DNA from: CSP1-4 sp963777975
GTDB taxonomy: Bacteria; Chloroflexota; Limnocylindria; Limnocylindrales; CSP1-4
NCBI GenBank assembly: GCA_963777975.1
Contig: CAVZSO010000005.1
Coordinates: 194,163-258,162, forward strand
DNA: 64,000 nucleotides
Direction of reading: 5' to 3'
Below, in pieces: positions 34,651 to 43,785 of the stretch. Made by a program: the position numbers and the translations under genes. Each line of letters opens with the position of its first letter. Positions within the stretch are counted from its first letter, which is position 1. Under the pieces are notes generated by a model. That model did no database searches. It worked only from the letters and a program-made list of their open reading frames with translations, and was not told the DNA's origin.

Positions 34651-37171
34651 ATGGCAGCGCTTCCGGATCGAGCGCGGGTCGTCGTCATCGGCGCGGGCAT
34701 CGTGGGCAACAGCATGGCCTACCACCTGGCCCGGATGGGTTGGCGCGACATCGTCCTCGTCGAGAAAGGCACGCTGCCGAGCCCGGGTGGCTCGACGGGG
34801 CACGCGTCGAACTTCATCTTCCTGACCGATCACTCCAAGGAGATGACCGCCTTCACGGTCGACAGCGTCCGGCAGTACAAAGAGCTCGGGGTCTTCACCG
34901 AGTGCGGCGGCATCGAGGTCGCCCGAACGCCGGAGCGGGTCGAAGAGCTCAAACGCCGCATGGCGTCGTCCAAGTCGTGGGGCATCGAGGGCGTGCGGCT
35001 CATCACGCCCGACGAGGTCAAGGCGATGGTGCCGTTCATCGACGAAACGAAGATCCTGTCCGGCTTCTACACGCCGGGGGTCGGCGTCGTCGATTCGCTG
35101 GAGGCCGGCACGCTCATGCGCCAGTCCGCGATCGAGATGGGCGCGCTGACGGTCTCGCCGCAGACGGAGGTGACCGGGCTCGACGTCGTCGAGGGGCGCG
35201 TGACCGGCGTGCGCACCGACAAGGGCGACATCCAGGCCGAGGTCGTCGTCATCGCCTGCGGCGTGTGGAGCCCGCGCATCGCCCGCATGGCCGGCGCGTC
35301 GATCCCGCTCACGCCGGCGATCCACCAGATGATCGACATCGGGCCGGTGCCGATCTTCGAGCACACCACCGGCGAGGTGACATTCCCGATCGTCCGCGAC
35401 GTCGACACCAACATGTACGAGCGCCAGCACGGGACCGGCTTCGAGATCGGCTCCTACGCGCATCGGGCCATCCTCATGGAGGCCGATGACATCCCCTCGA
35501 TCGAGGCCTCGGCGCTCTCCCCCACGCAGCTGCCCTTCACCAAAGAGGACTTCGACCCGCAGCTCGAAGACGCCCTGGAACTCTTCCCCTCGATCGTCGG
35601 CGACGAGAAGGTCGGGGTGAAGCTGGCCATCAATGGGCTCCTGTCGCTGACGCCGGACGGCAACCCGATCCTGGGCGAGACACCGGAGGTCAAGGGCCTC
35701 TGGTCGGTGGCGGCGATCTGGATCAAGGAAGCGCCGGGCATGGCCAAGACCATGGCCGAGTGGATGACCCACGGGACGCCCGAGATCGACCCCCATGGCT
35801 CCGACATCGCGCGCTTCTATCCCCACCATCACACGCGCGACGCACATCGCGGCGCGCACCACCGAGGGCTACAACAAGACCTACGGCATCGTCCATCCCA
35901 GCGAGCAGTGGCTCTCCAACCGGGATGTGCGCCTGACGCCGATGAACAGCCGCGAGCGCGAGCTTGGGGCGGTCTTCTTCGAGGCCGCCGGCTGGGAGCG
36001 GCCGATGTGGTACGAGTCGAACGGACCGCTGCTCGAGACCTACGCCGACCGCCTCATGCACCGCGAAGCGGAATGGGACGCGCGCTGGTGGTCGCCCATC
36101 ATCAACGCGGAGCACCTCGCGATGCGCGAGCGGGTCGGCCTCGTCGACCTCTCGGCCTTCGCCATCTTCGACGTCAGCGGACCGGGCGCCCTGGGCTACC
36201 TGCAGGGCCTCGTCGTCGGGCAGATGGACGTGCCTGTCGGGCGGGTCGTCTACACGCCCTTGCTCAACGCGGCCGGCGGCATCGTCGCCGACCTGACGAT
36301 CATGCGACTCGGCCCTGAGCGGTTCCGCGTCGTGACCGGCGGCGGCATGGGCATGCGCGACAAGAAGTGGTTCGTCGATCATCTGCCGACCGATGGCTCG
36401 GCCCAGCTCTTCGATGCCACCTCGGCCCTGACCACCGTCGGCATCTGGGGACCGCGCGCGCGCGATGTGGTCGCCTCGGTGACGAACGACGACGTCTCGG
36501 ACGCCGGCTTTCCCTTCGGCACCTGCCGGATCGTGGACATGGGGCCGGTCCGGACACTCGCCTCGCGCATCTCGTATGTCGGCGAGCTGGGCTGGGAGAT
36601 CTACGCCCCGATGGAGGAGGGCCTCCGGCTCTGGGACCTGCTCTTCGAAGCCGGCCGGGCCCACGGCATGGCGCCGGTCGGCATCGGCGTCTACGCCACG
36701 ACCGGTCGCCTCGAGAAGGGCTACCGCGCCCACGGCAACGAGCTGGAGCTTGACTTCGACCTGGTCGAGGCGGGCATGGCCCGACCGAAGGTCAAGGACG
36801 CCGACTTCCTTGGCCGCGCCGCATATCTGGAACAGCGTTCCCGACCGCCGGCCACCACCCTCTGCACGTTGACCGTGGACGACAGCACCTCGTCGGCTGG
36901 CGCCAAGCGCTACATGCTGGGCAAGGAGCCGATCCTGACGCCCAACGGGCAGTCGCTCGTGGACGCCAAGGGCCGCCGCTCGTACGTCACCAGCGCGGGC
37001 TCAGGACCGTCGGTCGGCAAGCACCTGCTGATGGCCTATCTGCCGCCGGCACAGGCCATCGAGGGCACCAAGCTGGTCGTCGAGTACTTCGGCGAGCACT
37101 ACCCCGTGACCGTGGCGGTCGCCGGCAGCCGGCCGCTCTTCGATCCCGAGAACCTGCGCATCAAGGGCTGA
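34651..37171 (+). CDS. Dimethylglycine/sarcosine dehydrogenase-like flavoprotein with GcvT domain (one frameshift)
   Basis: A protein of about 840 residues in two frames. From ATG 34651 (GGAGG upstream) the FAD-binding VVVIGAGIVGNSMAYHLARM, GGSTGHASNF (His for covalent FAD) and a D-amino-acid-oxidase-type domain run to DIARFYPHHHTRD. Near 35835 one base shifts the frame and coding continues ARTTEGYNKTYGIVHPSEQW into the folate-binding GcvT domain (VGLVDLSAFAIFDVSGPGAL, and RISYVGELGWEIYAP). Such enzymes oxidatively demethylate dimethylglycine or sarcosine, giving methylene-THF, and pass electrons to ETF, whose genes follow within 10 bases. The indel is probably technical. Confidence 0.87.
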
Positions 37172-37180
37172 CGAACGACG

Positions 37181-37951
37181 ATGGAGATCCTCGTCTGCGT
37201 CAAGCGCGTCCCTGCGACCGGTGGGCAGATCACCCTGACCGGCGATGCGCAGGACATCGACACCCGGTTCCTGGGCTTCACCGTCAGCCCGCATGAGGAG
37301 TGTGCCGTCGAGGAGGCTGTCCGGCTGGTCGAGGCACACGGCGGCTCGACGACGGTCATGACCCTCGGCCCCGCCGAAGCAGAGGACCAGCTGCGCGAGG
37401 CCATGGCCATCGGCGCCAACCGGGCTGTGCTTCTCGACTCCGGCGGCCGCGACTGGGACGCGGTCGCGACGGCCGCGGCCCTGACCGTGGAGATCCGGGC
37501 CCAGGAAGCGGCGAACGGCCCCTTCGACCTGCTCATGTTCGGCAATGAGTCGGCCGATTCGGGCGGCTTCCAGGTCGGCATCCGCGTCGCCGTCGCGCTC
37601 GGACGCCCATGCGTCATCGGCGTCAAGGCGCTCGAGGTCCGCGACGGCATGGCCATCGCCCAGCGCGAGGCCGTCGGTGCTCGGGAGGTCTACGAGGTCC
37701 CGCTGCCCGCGGTGGTGGCGGTCAAGGAGGGCATCAACCTGCCGCGCTACCCCTCCGTCCCCGGTCGGCTGCGGGCGCGGAAGGCGCCGCTCGATGTCGT
37801 GACGCCTGAGGAACGGATGGCCGGTCCGACCAAGATCCGCCTCGTCGTGCCCGAGCGCGAGGCCTCGGTGGCGGAGGTCCTGGGCACCGGCGCCGAAGCC
37901 GCCCCGCGCGTGGTCGAGATCCTCCAGCAGCTCGGGCTGGTCGGCTCGTGA
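37181..37951 (+). CDS. fixA: Electron transfer flavoprotein beta subunit
   Basis: 256 residues. MEILVCVKRVPATGGQITLT is the ETF-beta start, VMTLGPAEAEDQLREAMAIG follows, and the nucleotide-binding region includes LMFGNESADSGGFQVGIRVA (group-I-like sequences have DG/TG here). LPAVVAVKEGINLPRYPSVP is the late signature. ETF takes electrons from acyl-CoA or dimethylglycine/sarcosine dehydrogenases and delivers them to ETF:quinone oxidoreductase. It follows the dehydrogenase gene by nine bases and overlaps the alpha-subunit gene by four. Confidence 0.93.
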   Translation: MEILVCVKRVPATGGQITLTGDAQDIDTRFLGFTVSPHEECAVEEAVRLVEAHGGSTTVMTLGPAEAEDQLREAMAIGANRAVLLDSGGRDWDAVATAAALTVEIRAQEAANGPFDLLMFGNESADSGGFQVGIRVAVALGRPCVIGVKALEVRDGMAIAQREAVGAREVYEVPLPAVVAVKEGINLPRYPSVPGRLRARKAPLDVVTPEERMAGPTKIRLVVPEREASVAEVLGTGAEAAPRVVEILQQLGLVGS

Positions 37952-38928
37952 TCCTCGTCCTCGTCGAGCACGCCGACGGCCGCCCGGAACGCACCTCGCT
38001 CGAGGCGCTCGTCGTCGCTCGGCGGCTGGCAGAAGGCGGAGGCGGCCCGATCGAGGCGATCCTCGTCGGGGGAGGCGCCGCGGCGGCGACCTGGCTGGCA
38101 CCGCAGGGCGTCGCCGTCGCCCACCTCGTCGAGCATCCCGACCTGGTCGACTACGCGCCGGCCGCCTGGGCCGCTGCGATCAGCCAGCTCATGGACCGGC
38201 GTTCGCCGACGGCGATCGTCGCCTCGGGGACGGATCGCGGCAACGAGGTCATGGCCTACGTCGGCGCCCGGACCGGGCTGCCACTGGCCGCCAACTGCCT
38301 GACCGTCGAGCCTGCCACGGCCGGTCAGCCTATCGAGCTGACACGGCAGCGCTGGGCCGGCAGCCTGATCGAGGAGGCCCGATTGTCGGCCTCGACCGCG
38401 CTGCTCACGGTCGCGCCGCATGCGGTACCTGAAATGGGCGCCGATGCCGAGGGGACTCCGACGATCGAGATCTTCACGCCCGACCTCACGGCCTCGGACC
38501 TGACCAGCCGGGTCGTCCGGCGCATCGAGCCAGACGCTGGCAGGGTCTCCCTGGCCGAGGCCCGGGTCGTCGTCGGCGGAGGCCGCGGGGTCGGCTCGGC
38601 CGAGGGATTCGCCGATCTCGAGGAGCTGGCCGCGCTCCTGGGCGGGGCGGTCGGCGTGTCGCGTGTCGTGACGAGTGCCGGCTGGCGGCCGCATGCCGAG
38701 CAGGTCGGGCAGACCGGCCTGCGCATCGCGCCCGACCTGTACATCGCCTGCGGCATCAGCGGCGCCATCCAGCACATCGTCGGCTGCCAGGCCGCCAAGG
38801 TCATCCTGGCCATCAACAAGGATGCGGAGGCACCGATCATGCAGCGCGCCCGATATGCCGTGATCGGCGATCTGCACGCGATCGTGCCGGCCATCAGCGC
38901 CGAGGTCCGGCGGGTCGTCGGCGGCTGA
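37948..38928 (+). CDS. fixB: Electron transfer flavoprotein alpha subunit
   Basis: 326 residues. The C-terminal FAD-binding domain is clear: VVVGGGRGVGSAEGFADLEE, GVSRVVTSAGWRPHAEQVGQ, then TGLRIAPDLYIACGISGAIQ and HIVGCQAAKVILAINKDAEA with the late DLHAIVPAI. The N-terminal domain is shorter and more variable, as usual. With FixA it makes the FAD-carrying ETF heterodimer that should link oxidative demethylation to the quinone pool. No ETF:quinone oxidoreductase gene is in the window. Confidence 0.94.
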   Translation: MILVLVEHADGRPERTSLEALVVARRLAEGGGGPIEAILVGGGAAAATWLAPQGVAVAHLVEHPDLVDYAPAAWAAAISQLMDRRSPTAIVASGTDRGNEVMAYVGARTGLPLAANCLTVEPATAGQPIELTRQRWAGSLIEEARLSASTALLTVAPHAVPEMGADAEGTPTIEIFTPDLTASDLTSRVVRRIEPDAGRVSLAEARVVVGGGRGVGSAEGFADLEELAALLGGAVGVSRVVTSAGWRPHAEQVGQTGLRIAPDLYIACGISGAIQHIVGCQAAKVILAINKDAEAPIMQRARYAVIGDLHAIVPAISAEVRRVVGG

Positions 38929-38958
38929 CCTCGGGCGGCCCGATCCGCGGCCGCGGTT

Positions 38959-39675
38959 TCAGGTGTGCGACGGGATCGTCGGTCCTCGCTCCCAACTCGC
39001 CACATCGTGCGCGAACAGGATCCGCCACGGATCGAGCGCGTCGACCAGGTCCATCCAGCCCGGGTAATCGGATGCGCCGCCGTAACCTGCGTGGTCTAAC
39101 TCCTGTGACAGTCGCGCCTGGGCGTACTCGGACGCCCAGGTGAACGACTGGCCCGCCAGGACCACTCGGCCTTGGCGCGTCTCGACGACGAGCGATTGAT
39201 GCCCCGCGGTGTGACCCGGCGTCGGGAGCACCGTCAGGCCCGGCCATATCGGCGCCTCCCCGTCCACGAGCTCATAGCGGGCGCCCGGGAATTCGGCGAT
39301 GCCGGGAATGGTGTAGTCCTCGGTCGAGAGAGCCGTCTCGTGCTCCACTCGCTGGGTGACGATCGGGATGCCCGGGAAACGACTGTTGCCACCGGCGTGG
39401 TCGAAGTGAAGGTGGCAATTGGCGACCGCAACCACATCCGAACGGGCCAGACCCACGCCCGCCAGCTGGTCATCCAGGTCCCAGCGCACCAGTTCGTACT
39501 GGTCGTCAACCGTGGGATGGCTGCCGATGCCCGTATCGAAGAGGAACACGCCCTTCGGGTGCCGGATCACGTAGGCGCACATCATCAGCCGCTCGCCGGG
39601 ATGCGAGCCTCGGTCTTCCTCGGATAGGACTGCGAAGCCCGTGCGGAGACGGATGATGTCCTTCGCGTCGATCAT
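38959..39675 (-). CDS. Metallo-beta-lactamase-fold hydrolase (AHL lactonase-like)
   Basis: 238 residues from ATG 39675 (MIDAKDIIRLRTGF). The dinuclear-metal motif VANCHLHFDHAGGNSRF is present, with the late ligands in LPTPGHTAGHQSLVV and ILFAHDVASW. The N-terminal CAYVIRHPKGVFLFDTGIGS matches the lactonase subgroup that includes AHL-degrading enzymes. Whether it opens homoserine lactones or another lactone is unknown. It is convergent with fixB and not obviously linked to betaine metabolism. Confidence 0.85.
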   Translation of the reverse strand: MIDAKDIIRLRTGFAVLSEEDRGSHPGERLMMCAYVIRHPKGVFLFDTGIGSHPTVDDQYELVRWDLDDQLAGVGLARSDVVAVANCHLHFDHAGGNSRFPGIPIVTQRVEHETALSTEDYTIPGIAEFPGARYELVDGEAPIWPGLTVLPTPGHTAGHQSLVVETRQGRVVLAGQSFTWASEYAQARLSQELDHAGYGGASDYPGWMDLVDALDPWRILFAHDVASWERGPTIPSHT

Positions 39676-39757
39676 CGGCCGCGTCAGTGAGCTCGTCGCC
39701 CGGAGGCGCGGAAGGACCGGACCGTCAGACAGGAGAGCCGATCCGACCGATCGGCCG

Positions 39758-40015
39758 CTAGTAGCGGCGGGGACGCGCCGGTTCTTCCTTCTTGGGCTTC
39801 GGCTCGCGTCCGGGGCGCGGCGGGCGGGGTGCGGTCCCAGGCGCCATGTCCGGCGGCGGCACGGCAGGCCCGCGCTCGATCGCCGCACGGACCGCGGTCG
39901 CGAACTGTGCCGCGGTCGCCGAGGAGACGCTCCCCTGCCAGGCGCGCTGGATCTCCGCGATGCGCTCGGATTCGGCGGCGCGCCGCTCACGTTCGGCTCT
40001 CGAATGCTTGGCCAT
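39758..40015 (-). CDS. Small charged hypothetical protein
   Basis: 85 residues from ATG 40015. The first half is a highly charged helix (KHSRAERERRAAESERIAEI) that continues into an Ala-rich helix (SSATAAQFATAVRAAIERG). The second half is a Pro-rich basic tail ending in PKPKKEEPARPRRY. There is no membrane segment or known motif. Composition suggests a nucleic-acid-associated or disordered protein. Codon use is in keeping with neighbours. Confidence 0.5.
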   Translation of the reverse strand: MAKHSRAERERRAAESERIAEIQRAWQGSVSSATAAQFATAVRAAIERGPAVPPPDMAPGTAPRPPRPGREPKPKKEEPARPRRY

Positions 40016-40203
40016 GATGCCTCGATCCTGTGGTCCCGGGTCGGGACGATGGTGCCATCCTACGCGGCTCCCGGGAATCGCGGACGGGCGACGGATCATG
40101 GCTGGCCTTCGACCACGCTCTAGGCGATGACGATCGGCGTCCTGCCGTCATGGGCTGGGATGACCCTCCGACCACGGACCGCCGACGCCTGAGTCTGACC
40201 AGG

Positions 40204-40950
40204 CTACGCGCGTAGGCGCATCCCGACCTGGGCCGCGGCGGCGACCACGGCCGCGGCGACCTTGGCCTCCGAACCGGGCGCCGGGAAGCGGTACGACGGA
40301 CCGTGGACGTGGATGGCCGCGATGACCTCGCCGTCCGCCGATGCCACGGGCGCCGCGACCGACGAGATGCCATCCGAGAACTCCTCGCGCACCCAGGCAT
40401 AGCCATCCTGACGAACGTGGCGCAGGCGATCGAGCAGCTGCCCGGCCTCCGTGATCGTCTGCGACGTGAACCGCTCACGAGGCTCGGCCAGCAGGCGGAC
40501 GAGTGCCGGCGCGGCCATGAACGCCAGGAACACCTGCCCCGAGGAGACCGCGTGCATCGGGATGCGGCTGCCGGTCCAGTCGCGGACCTGCACGGGATTC
40601 GGGGAGTCGACCTGGTCGACGTAGTGGACGAGCGATCCGTCGGGAACCGACAGGCCGGTCGCCTCGCCGGTCCGCGCGGCCAGCTCGACGAGCGTCGGGC
40701 GAGCCGTGGCGACCAGCCCGCGCGTCTCCTGCAGCCCGCCGGCGAGGGTCGCGATGCGCGGGCCCAGCCGGTAGCGCGCGTCGCCGGCGATCTGCTGCAC
40801 GACGCCCTCGGCCTGCATCGTGTCCAGGAGGCGGGCGACGGTGCTCTTCGGCAGTCGGGTCACGGCGGCGACATCGGTCACGCCGACCGGCCCGTCGGCC
40901 AGGGCGTCAAGGACCGCGAACGCCCGCCTGATCGATTGGACTCTGGACAC
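40204..40950 (-). CDS. IclR-family transcriptional regulator
   Basis: 248 residues from GTG 40950, with GGAGA upstream. The N-terminal winged HTH (QSIRRAFAVLDALADGPVGV then TDVAAVTRLPKSTVARLLDT) is followed by the IclR effector domain (LVHYVDQVDSPNPVQVRDWT, GYAWVREEFSDGISSVAAPV). It is divergent from the corrinoid methyltransferase operon, and a perfect palindrome lies between them. It therefore most likely controls that operon and itself, with a betaine-type compound or a breakdown product as effector (inference). Confidence 0.9.
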   Translation of the reverse strand: MSRVQSIRRAFAVLDALADGPVGVTDVAAVTRLPKSTVARLLDTMQAEGVVQQIAGDARYRLGPRIATLAGGLQETRGLVATARPTLVELAARTGEATGLSVPDGSLVHYVDQVDSPNPVQVRDWTGSRIPMHAVSSGQVFLAFMAAPALVRLLAEPRERFTSQTITEAGQLLDRLRHVRQDGYAWVREEFSDGISSVAAPVASADGEVIAAIHVHGPSYRFPAPGSEAKVAAAVVAAAAQVGMRLRA

Positions 40951-40982
40951 CGAGGCTGATTCTCCGTTAGATTCCAGTCGCA

Positions 40983-41017
40983 GTTCCACTATACGGCATG
41001 GTTCCACATCGTGGAAC
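40983..41017. promoter_or_regulatory. Palindromic operator between IclR gene and corrinoid operon
   Basis: GTTCCACATCGTGGAAC at 41001-41017 is a perfect inverted repeat of seven bases with a three-base spacer. A third half-site, GTTCCAC, lies at 40983-40989, 18 bp upstream in the same orientation. IclR-type operators are typically TGGAA/TTCCA palindromes, which this resembles. It occupies the only intergenic space (124 bp) upstream of both genes. Confidence 0.7.
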
Positions 41018-41073
41018 GCACCAGGCACGGAGCCCGGGGCGGGCAGCCCCGGACGACAGGAGCACGACGGCCG

Positions 41074-41775
41074 ATGGCCAACGACTACGAAGAGATCGAC
41101 CTCGAGGCCCTCAGCGATGAGGAGCTCACCGAGCAGATGCACAACGACCTCTACGACGGCCTCAAGGACGAGATCACCAAGGGCACCAACATCCTGCTCG
41201 GCCGCGGCTGGTCGGCGACGCGCGTCCTGAACGAAGCCCTGGTCGAAGGCATGCGCATCGTGGGCATCGACTTCCGGGACGGCATCCTCTTCGTGCCCGA
41301 GGTCCTCCTGGCGGCCAACGCCATGAAGGCGGGCATGGCCATCCTGCGGCCGATCCTGGCCGAGACCGGCGTCGAGTCGATCGGCAAGGTCGTCATCGGG
41401 ACCGTCAAGGGCGACATCCACGACATCGGCAAGAACCTCGTCGGGATGATGCTCGAGGGGGCCGGCTTCGAGGTCTTCGACCTTGGCATCAACACCGACG
41501 CCGACAAGTTCATGGCCGCGCTCGAGCTCCACAAGCCGGACATCCTGGGCATGTCGGCGTTGCTGACGACGACGATGCCGTACATGAAGGTGGTCATCGA
41601 GACGCTCAAGGAGCGCGGCATCCGCGATGACTACATCGTCCTCGTCGGTGGCGCCCCGCTGAACGAAGAGTTCGGCAAGGCCATCGGGGCGGACGCGTAC
41701 TGCCGCGATGCCGCCGTCGCCTCCGAGACGGCCAAGGCGCTCGTCCTTCAGCGCCGCGCCGCCAGGGATGCCTGA
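41074..41775 (+). CDS. Corrinoid-binding methyl carrier protein (MttC/MtbC-like)
   Basis: 233 residues. An N-terminal four-helix cap (LSDEELTEQMHNDLYDGLKD, GIDFRDGILFVPEVLLAANA) precedes the cobalamin-binding Rossmann domain with GTVKGDIHDIGKNLVGMMLE, where His116 should be the lower cobalt ligand, then GMSALLTTTMPYMKVVIETL and VLVGGAPLNEEFGKAIGADA. It carries a methyl group as methyl-Co(III) between the MttB-family enzyme and the methyl-THF-forming enzyme encoded downstream. It is the first gene of the operon. Confidence 0.92.
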   Translation: MANDYEEIDLEALSDEELTEQMHNDLYDGLKDEITKGTNILLGRGWSATRVLNEALVEGMRIVGIDFRDGILFVPEVLLAANAMKAGMAILRPILAETGVESIGKVVIGTVKGDIHDIGKNLVGMMLEGAGFEVFDLGINTDADKFMAALELHKPDILGMSALLTTTMPYMKVVIETLKERGIRDDYIVLVGGAPLNEEFGKAIGADAYCRDAAVASETAKALVLQRRAARDA

Positions 41776-41811
41776 TCGTGGCGCCCGAGGTCGATCCCGT
41801 CTCCGACGCCA

Positions 41812-42489
41812 TTGCAGGTCGCCGCGCCGCGCGACCCTGAGCGCACGGGCCCCAAGGGGCGAGGGCGCGTGCTGGTCATCGGCTGCGGCGCCCTGGCCAA
41901 CGAGATGCTGGCCATCGTGCGCGCCAGCGGCCTGCGCGACATCGACGTGACCTGTCTGCCGGCCAAGCTCCACCAGCGTCCGGCGGGCATCCCCGAAGCC
42001 GCGCGCACGAAGATCCGAGCTGGCCGCGAGCAGGGCTACGAACGCATCTTCCTGGCCTACGCCGACTGCGGCACCTACGGCATGCTCGACCCAGTGCTCG
42101 ACGAAGAGGGCGTCGAGCGCCTGCCGGGCGCCCATTGCTACGAGTTCTACAGCGGCGCGGCGGCCTTCGAAGCGATGACCGAGGCGGAGCCGGCGACCTT
42201 CTTCCTGACCGACTACCTGGCGCGCAACTTCGAACGGCTGGTCATCGGCGGCCTGGGCATCGACCGCCATCCGGAGCTCCTGCCCATGTACTTCGGCAAC
42301 TACAAGCGCATCGTCTACCTCGCGCAGACCGACGACCCCGTGGCCCTGACCCTCGCGCGCGCAGCCGCACAACGACTCGGTCTCGAGTTCGAGCTCCGTC
42401 GCACCGGCCTGGCCCCGTTCGCGGCCGCCATGGCCACGCTGACCGGCCGGCCGGAGCTGGCCGTGATCGATCAGGCCGGGGCAGCCTGA
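41812..42489 (+). CDS. DUF1638-family protein in the corrinoid operon
   Basis: 225 residues from TTG 41812, or 206 from GTG 41869, which has a better purine-rich upstream sequence. VLVIGCGALANEMLAIVRAS and FLAYADCGTYGMLDPVLDEE, then GAHCYEFYSGAAAFEAMTEA and PELLPMYFGNYKRIVYLAQT, are typical of DUF1638. Several cysteines (in GCGAL, ADCGT, AHCYE) could bind metal or a corrinoid-related ligand. The family often accompanies corrinoid methyltransferase genes, but its function has not been established to my knowledge. The stop overlaps the next start (TGATG). Confidence 0.82.
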   Translation: MQVAAPRDPERTGPKGRGRVLVIGCGALANEMLAIVRASGLRDIDVTCLPAKLHQRPAGIPEAARTKIRAGREQGYERIFLAYADCGTYGMLDPVLDEEGVERLPGAHCYEFYSGAAAFEAMTEAEPATFFLTDYLARNFERLVIGGLGIDRHPELLPMYFGNYKRIVYLAQTDDPVALTLARAAAQRLGLEFELRRTGLAPFAAAMATLTGRPELAVIDQAGAA

Positions 42490-42794
42490 TGGCCAGCCTG
42501 GCGGTCATCTGGTGGCGCGACATCCCGGCCCAGGTCGTGGCCAAGGAAGGGCGGACGTCCAACAAGTACATCCTGCCCGGGCGCTTCCAGGATGCCATCG
42601 ATCGCGCCGCGGTCAAGGCCGGCCTGGCTGGCACGGACGACTACCTCGCGCAATGGCGGCGCGAGACCCGGCCCTGCGGCGACGACCTCGAGGCCGAGGT
42701 CGCGGCCGAGGTCAAGCTCCTCGAGTCCGCCTACCCGGCCGCCCGTCTCAAGGACCTGGCGGCCACCGGCGGCCTGGCCGGCGACCTGACATGA
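42489..42794 (+). CDS. Small 'virulence factor'-type protein of the corrinoid operon
   Basis: 101 residues, starting MASLAVIWWRDIPAQVVAKE with KYILPGRFQDAIDRAAVKAG and a Cys in RRETRPCGDDLEAEV. The WWRDIPAQV start and the lengths match small proteins labelled 'virulence factor' in databases, a label without biochemical support. It overlaps DUF1638 upstream and the methyltransferase gene downstream by a few bases each. The tight coupling argues for a subunit or assembly role in the demethylase system. Confidence 0.7.
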   Translation: MASLAVIWWRDIPAQVVAKEGRTSNKYILPGRFQDAIDRAAVKAGLAGTDDYLAQWRRETRPCGDDLEAEVAAEVKLLESAYPAARLKDLAATGGLAGDLT

Positions 42795-43702
42795 CCCGGA
42801 CCGTCATCTCATCGGCCACCCGGGAGGTCGTCATCGGCGACGACCGGCCATTCGTGATCATCGGCGAGCGCATCAACCCGACCGGACGCAAGCTGCTGGC
42901 CGAGGAGATGCGACGCGGCGACTTCAGCCGTGTCGAGCGCGATGTGCTGTCGCAGGTCGAGGCCGGTGCCCACATGCTCGACGTCAACGCCGGCATCCCG
43001 CTCGCCGACGAGCCCGCCATCCTGGCCCAGACCGTGCGGCTGGTGCAGTCGCTCACGGACCTCCCCCTGTCCATCGATTCGTCGATCGTCGAGGCGCTCG
43101 AGGCTGGCCTGGCCGTCTACCAGGGCAAGGCCCTCGTCAACTCGGTGACCGGAGAGGACGAGCGCCTCGAGCGCGTCCTGCCCCTCGTCCGCAAGTACGG
43201 CGCCGCGGTGGTGGCCATCTCCAACGACGAGACCGGCATCAGCGAGGACCCCGACGTGCGCTTCGCGGTCGCCAAGCACATCGTCGAGCGCGCCTTGGAC
43301 CATGGCATCCCGCGCGAGGACGTCATCGTCGATCCGCTGCTGATGCCCATCGGGGCCATGCCCCAGGCTGGCCGGCAGGTCTTCCGCATCCTCGGCCGCC
43401 TGCGCGACGAGCTGAAGGTCAACTCGACCTGTGGCGCCTCGAACGTCAGCTTCGGGTTGCCCAATCGCGAGGGCATCAACGGCGCCTACCTGTCGATGGC
43501 CATCGCCAGCGGTCTGACGTCGGCGATCACGAATCCCATCGCCGAAGGGGTGCGCAACGCGGTCATGGCCGCCGACGTGTTGATGGGCAACGATGCCGAG
43601 TGCGGCCGCTGGATCCGCGCCTTCCGCGAGCCGCCTGCCGCCGGCGAGGAAGGCCGTCGCCAGAATCGTCGTCGCGCCGTCCCGGTGCCGGCCACCGCGT
43701 GA
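42791..43702 (+). CDS. Methyl-THF:corrinoid methyltransferase (pterin-binding family)
   Basis: 303 residues of the pterin-binding TIM barrel related to AcsE/MtgA: FVIIGERINPTGRKLLAEEM, AGAHMLDVNAGIPLADEPAI, PLSIDSSIVEALEAGL, ALVNSVTGEDERLERVLPLV and LKVNSTCGASNVSFGLPNRE. It lacks the cobalamin domains of MetH, as the free-standing methyltransferases do. In a betaine pathway it would move the methyl group from the corrinoid protein to THF. The C-terminus has a basic tail (RRQNRRRAVPVP). It overlaps the preceding gene by four bases. Confidence 0.88.
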   Translation: MTRTVISSATREVVIGDDRPFVIIGERINPTGRKLLAEEMRRGDFSRVERDVLSQVEAGAHMLDVNAGIPLADEPAILAQTVRLVQSLTDLPLSIDSSIVEALEAGLAVYQGKALVNSVTGEDERLERVLPLVRKYGAAVVAISNDETGISEDPDVRFAVAKHIVERALDHGIPREDVIVDPLLMPIGAMPQAGRQVFRILGRLRDELKVNSTCGASNVSFGLPNREGINGAYLSMAIASGLTSAITNPIAEGVRNAVMAADVLMGNDAECGRWIRAFREPPAAGEEGRRQNRRRAVPVPATA

Positions 43703-43785
43703 CCCGCTCGAGCGCGACGCGAGGCCGCCATCCGGCGCCAGGTCAGCGCCGATGACGCGGGCCGTCCGGTGATGGGGGCCGCTCG

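Noticed and set aside
37001..38877. Long minus-strand frames opposite the ETF genes
   Set aside because: Both ETF subunits are clear on the plus strand; the opposing frames are compositional shadows.
41018..41073. Cobalamin or other riboswitch before the corrinoid operon
   Set aside because: Only about 120 bases separate it from the divergent regulator, and no B12-box-like or conserved riboswitch core was seen.
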